A stretch of DNA of 15,289 nt, from assembly GCA_013041995.1 (NCBI GenBank), contig JABDRA010000488.1, positions 1 to 15,289 of the forward strand, given 5' to 3'. Shown here one piece after another: positions 13,332-15,289 of this stretch. This DNA is from Anderseniella sp. (GTDB lineage Bacteria; Pseudomonadota; Alphaproteobacteria; Rhizobiales; Aestuariivirgaceae). Within the stretch, counting starts at the first letter, position 1. Every line of letters begins with the position of its first letter. The notes beneath the pieces were generated by a model, which searched no databases, was not told the origin of the DNA, and saw only the letters and a program-made list of their open reading frames with translations. The position numbers and the translations under genes are program-made.

Positions 13332-14906
13332 CTATTGCAGTTCCTTGGTGCGCAGGAAGCGGATGTCTTCGTAGGTCTTTGCCGCGTAGTCCAGTTCCCA
13401 TGAACCCTTGGCAAGAAATACGTAGCTGCCATCGCGGTCTGTCGCCATGGCCAGCCGGTTGCGTTCGCGGAAGGTTGTCAGGGCGGCAGGATCTTCAGCC
13501 GTGACCCAGCGCGCCATCTCATAGGGTGAAGCTTCAAACTCAAGATCCACGCCATATTCCTGTTTGGCGCGTGAGGCCATCACGTCGAGCTGCAGCACGC
13601 CGACAACACCGACAATCCATTGTGATCCAACCTCGGGCTGGAACACCTGGATCAGGCCTTCTTCGGCCAGGTCTTCCAGCGCGGCGCGCATCTGTTTGAC
13701 CCTGGTCATGTCGCCCAGGCGGACACGGCGAAGCGCTTCCGGCGCAAAGGCGGGCAGGCCGGTGAACCTTAAGGTTTCGCCTTCGGTAAACGTGTCGCCG
13801 ACCCGTACCGTGCCGTGGTTGGGTATGCCGATGACGTCGCCGGCGCGGGCGTCTTCGGCGATCTCGCGATCCTGCGCCAGGAAGAAGATCGGGCTGTGCA
13901 CCAGGATGTCCTTGCCGGTGCGCACCTGTTTCAGTTTCATGCCGCGCTTGAAGTGACCGGAACACACCCGCATGAAGGCCACGCGGTCGCGGTGGTTCTT
14001 GTCCATGTTGGCCTGCACCTTGAAGATGAACCCGGTGACATTGTCTTCATCCGGCTTGACCTCGCGCGGCTCTGCCGGGCTGGGCCTCGGCGACGGGGCA
14101 TGCCCGATAATAAAATCAAGCAATGGCTGCACCGAAAACTCGTTCAGTGCGCTACCAAATATGACTGGTGTCAGGTGACCTTCCAGGAACGAGGCCTGAT
14201 CAAATGGCGCATAGCCCGCCTGCGCCAGTTCAATTGCTTCCGAGGACGTCGCCACGACGTGGTCCGGTACCCCGGCAACTTCGCCGAGATTCTCAGGCGA
14301 GGGAACAGCAAGTGTCTCATCGACATGACCGCCGCGCCGTGATGCGCGCGCGAACGATCCGTCACGCAGATCATAGCAGCCGTAAAAATCCGATCCCATG
14401 CCGATGGGCCAGATCATCGGTGACACGTCCAGCGCCAGCATTTCCTGGATTTCATCGAGCAGCTCGAAACCGTCACGGCCTTCGCGGTCCACCTTGTTGA
14501 TGAAGGTGATGATGGGGATGTCGCGCAGCCTGCACACCTCGAACAGCTTGCGGGTCTGGCTTTCGATGCCCTTGGCGGCGTCGATGACCATGATGGCGGA
14601 ATCAACTGCGGTAAGCGTGCGATAGGTATCTTCGGAAAAGTCCTCATGGCCCGGCGTGTCGAGCAGATTACAGGTATGCCCGTCATACTCGAAGGTCATG
14701 ACGGAGCTGGTGACCGAAATGCCGCGATCCTGTTCGATCTTCATCCAGTCGGACCGGGCGCGGCGCTGATTACCACGGGTTCGCACCGCACCGGCCAGGC
14801 GAATGGCGCCGCCGGCAAGCAGCAGTTTTTCCGTCAGCGTGGTCTTGCCGGCGTCGGGATGGGAAATGATTGCGAACGTGCGCCGTGAAGCGTGATCGGA
14901 AGCCAT
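13332..14906 (-). CDS. prfC: Peptide chain release factor 3 (RF3)
   Basis: A 524-residue translational GTPase (E. coli RF3 has 529 residues). It removes RF1/RF2 from the ribosome after termination. The GTPase motifs are all intact: G1 HPDAGKT, G2 RGISVTSS, G3 DTPGHED, G4 NKVD and a GSA G5 block. The insert YGCYDLRDGSF and the C-terminal QWIVGVVGVLQLDVMASR are RF3-specific and separate it from EF-G. The start is ATG 14906; only a weak upstream site is visible. It is a single gene here, separated from the peroxidase-related gene upstream by 87 bp and from the tRNA by about 106 bp. Confidence 0.97.
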   Translation of the reverse strand: MASDHASRRTFAIISHPDAGKTTLTEKLLLAGGAIRLAGAVRTRGNQRRARSDWMKIEQDRGISVTSSVMTFEYDGHTCNLLDTPGHEDFSEDTYRTLTAVDSAIMVIDAAKGIESQTRKLFEVCRLRDIPIITFINKVDREGRDGFELLDEIQEMLALDVSPMIWPIGMGSDFYGCYDLRDGSFARASRRGGHVDETLAVPSPENLGEVAGVPDHVVATSSEAIELAQAGYAPFDQASFLEGHLTPVIFGSALNEFSVQPLLDFIIGHAPSPRPSPAEPREVKPDEDNVTGFIFKVQANMDKNHRDRVAFMRVCSGHFKRGMKLKQVRTGKDILVHSPIFFLAQDREIAEDARAGDVIGIPNHGTVRVGDTFTEGETLRFTGLPAFAPEALRRVRLGDMTRVKQMRAALEDLAEEGLIQVFQPEVGSQWIVGVVGVLQLDVMASRAKQEYGVDLEFEASPYEMARWVTAEDPAALTTFRERNRLAMATDRDGSYVFLAKGSWELDYAAKTYEDIRFLRTKELQ

Positions 14907-14993
14907 GTGAGATACTTGTCTTGAGCGGACTGGTTACGACAACCAGGTCCCTTGGATGAATGCATGGGTTGCTGGTTTGTTATTCCGGAACCG

Positions 14994-15289
14994 TCAGCGG
15001 GCCTGCGCGTGATACTCATCATTGGGCCGCATGTCCACCGCAGATGCCATCCGGTTCGACATGTTGAAGAACGCAACGACGCTTGAGATGTCCCAGATAT
15101 CGCGGTCACAAAAGCCTGCAGCCCGTAACGCCTGGCGATCATTCTCCACCATGGCATGAGGTGTGCGGGTGAGTTTGTCGGCGAATTCCAGCATGGCGGT
15201 CTGGCGTGCATCGAGGTCGGCGGCCCGAAAATTCATTACCATTTGCTCGCCGAAGCCCGGGTCACCGGAAAGTTGCCGGACAGCAGCGC
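14994..15289 (-). CDS. Peroxidase-related (AhpD-like, carboxymuconolactone decarboxylase) protein, C-terminal part
   Basis: Partial gene entering from the right edge; the last 97 or so residues are visible and the frame stays open to base 15289. The segment FRAADLDARQTAMLEFADKL, TPHAMVENDRQALRAAGF, then DIWDISSVVAFFNMSNRMA matches the C-terminal half of the peroxidase-related branch of the AhpD/CMD superfamily. These proteins carry a redox CxxC with a nearby His in the N-terminal half, which lies outside the window, so activity cannot be judged. The ATG at 15242 is an internal methionine, not a start, because homology continues upstream of it. Confidence 0.82.
   Translation of the reverse strand, partial: AAVRQLSGDPGFGEQMVMNFRAADLDARQTAMLEFADKLTRTPHAMVENDRQALRAAGFCDRDIWDISSVVAFFNMSNRMASAVDMRPNDEYHAQAR

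Noticed and set aside
13056..13401. Minus-strand frames over the tRNA region, with peptides such as RFELTTPTLARLCSTPELRP and EIRTHDPNLGKVV
   Set aside because: They are antisense translations of the tRNA-Gly gene and its flanks. These peptides recur in databases as spurious proteins wherever this tRNA is translated.
14930..14946. CTGGTT/AACCAG stem between prfC and the peroxidase-related gene as a terminator
   Set aside because: It has only six base pairs and no T-run on the minus strand.

Overview
The window reads as core chromosome of an alphaproteobacterium, most likely of the Hyphomicrobiales (Rhizobiales) type. The evidence is a full CtrA-type TTAA-N7-TTAA box in front of ftsK, a CenR-like OmpR-family response regulator, a chaperedoxin with a true thioredoxin CGPC site, a ProXp-ala-type tRNA editing protein, a DUF971/Trm112/LON-domain operon, and paired palindromic intergenic elements like those common in that order. 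The order-level assignment is inference. Almost all of the sequence is housekeeping. I see no phage, transposon, CRISPR array, toxin-antitoxin pair or obvious island.

Layout. Bases 1-164 (-) hold the N-terminal part of an L,D-transpeptidase, divergent from a response regulator (251-937, +). A 256-bp spacer then carries two diverged copies of a two-hairpin element, followed by a stand-alone cyclic-nucleotide-binding protein (1194-1676, +). A long minus-strand block follows. From upstream to downstream it runs tesB (8839-7973), the glnK-amtB nitrogen operon (7781-6106, with a sigma-54-like promoter in front and a good intrinsic terminator behind), ftsK, a LolA-family gene and xth. A UbiH-type flavin monooxygenase (8896-10140, +) is divergent from tesB. 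It converges with a four-gene minus-strand operon in which three of the four genes overlap: cnoX-like thioredoxin, LON-domain protein, Trm112 protein, DUF971 protein (12420-10137). A ProXp-ala-like deacylase, a tRNA-Gly(GCC) gene on the + strand, prfC (RF3) and the C-terminal part of a peroxidase-related protein finish the window.

How the parts work together. The left part is envelope and division biology: peptidoglycan cross-linking, lipoprotein transport, chromosome translocation at the septum, and a regulator resembling the envelope regulator CenR. The middle is ammonium sensing and uptake, with PII closing or opening AmtB. The right part is protein quality control and translation fidelity: chaperedoxin, Trm112, mis-acylated tRNA editing and RF3.

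The points most worth a second look are the CtrA box and odd leader of ftsK, the duplicated two-hairpin element at 937-1163, the glnK leader hairpin behind a sigma-54-like promoter, the paired TTTGCAA sites between the transpeptidase and the regulator, and the overlapping operon containing the uncharacterised DUF971 protein. No stretch longer than about 260 bases lacks a gene. I did not find a clear new multi-gene system.
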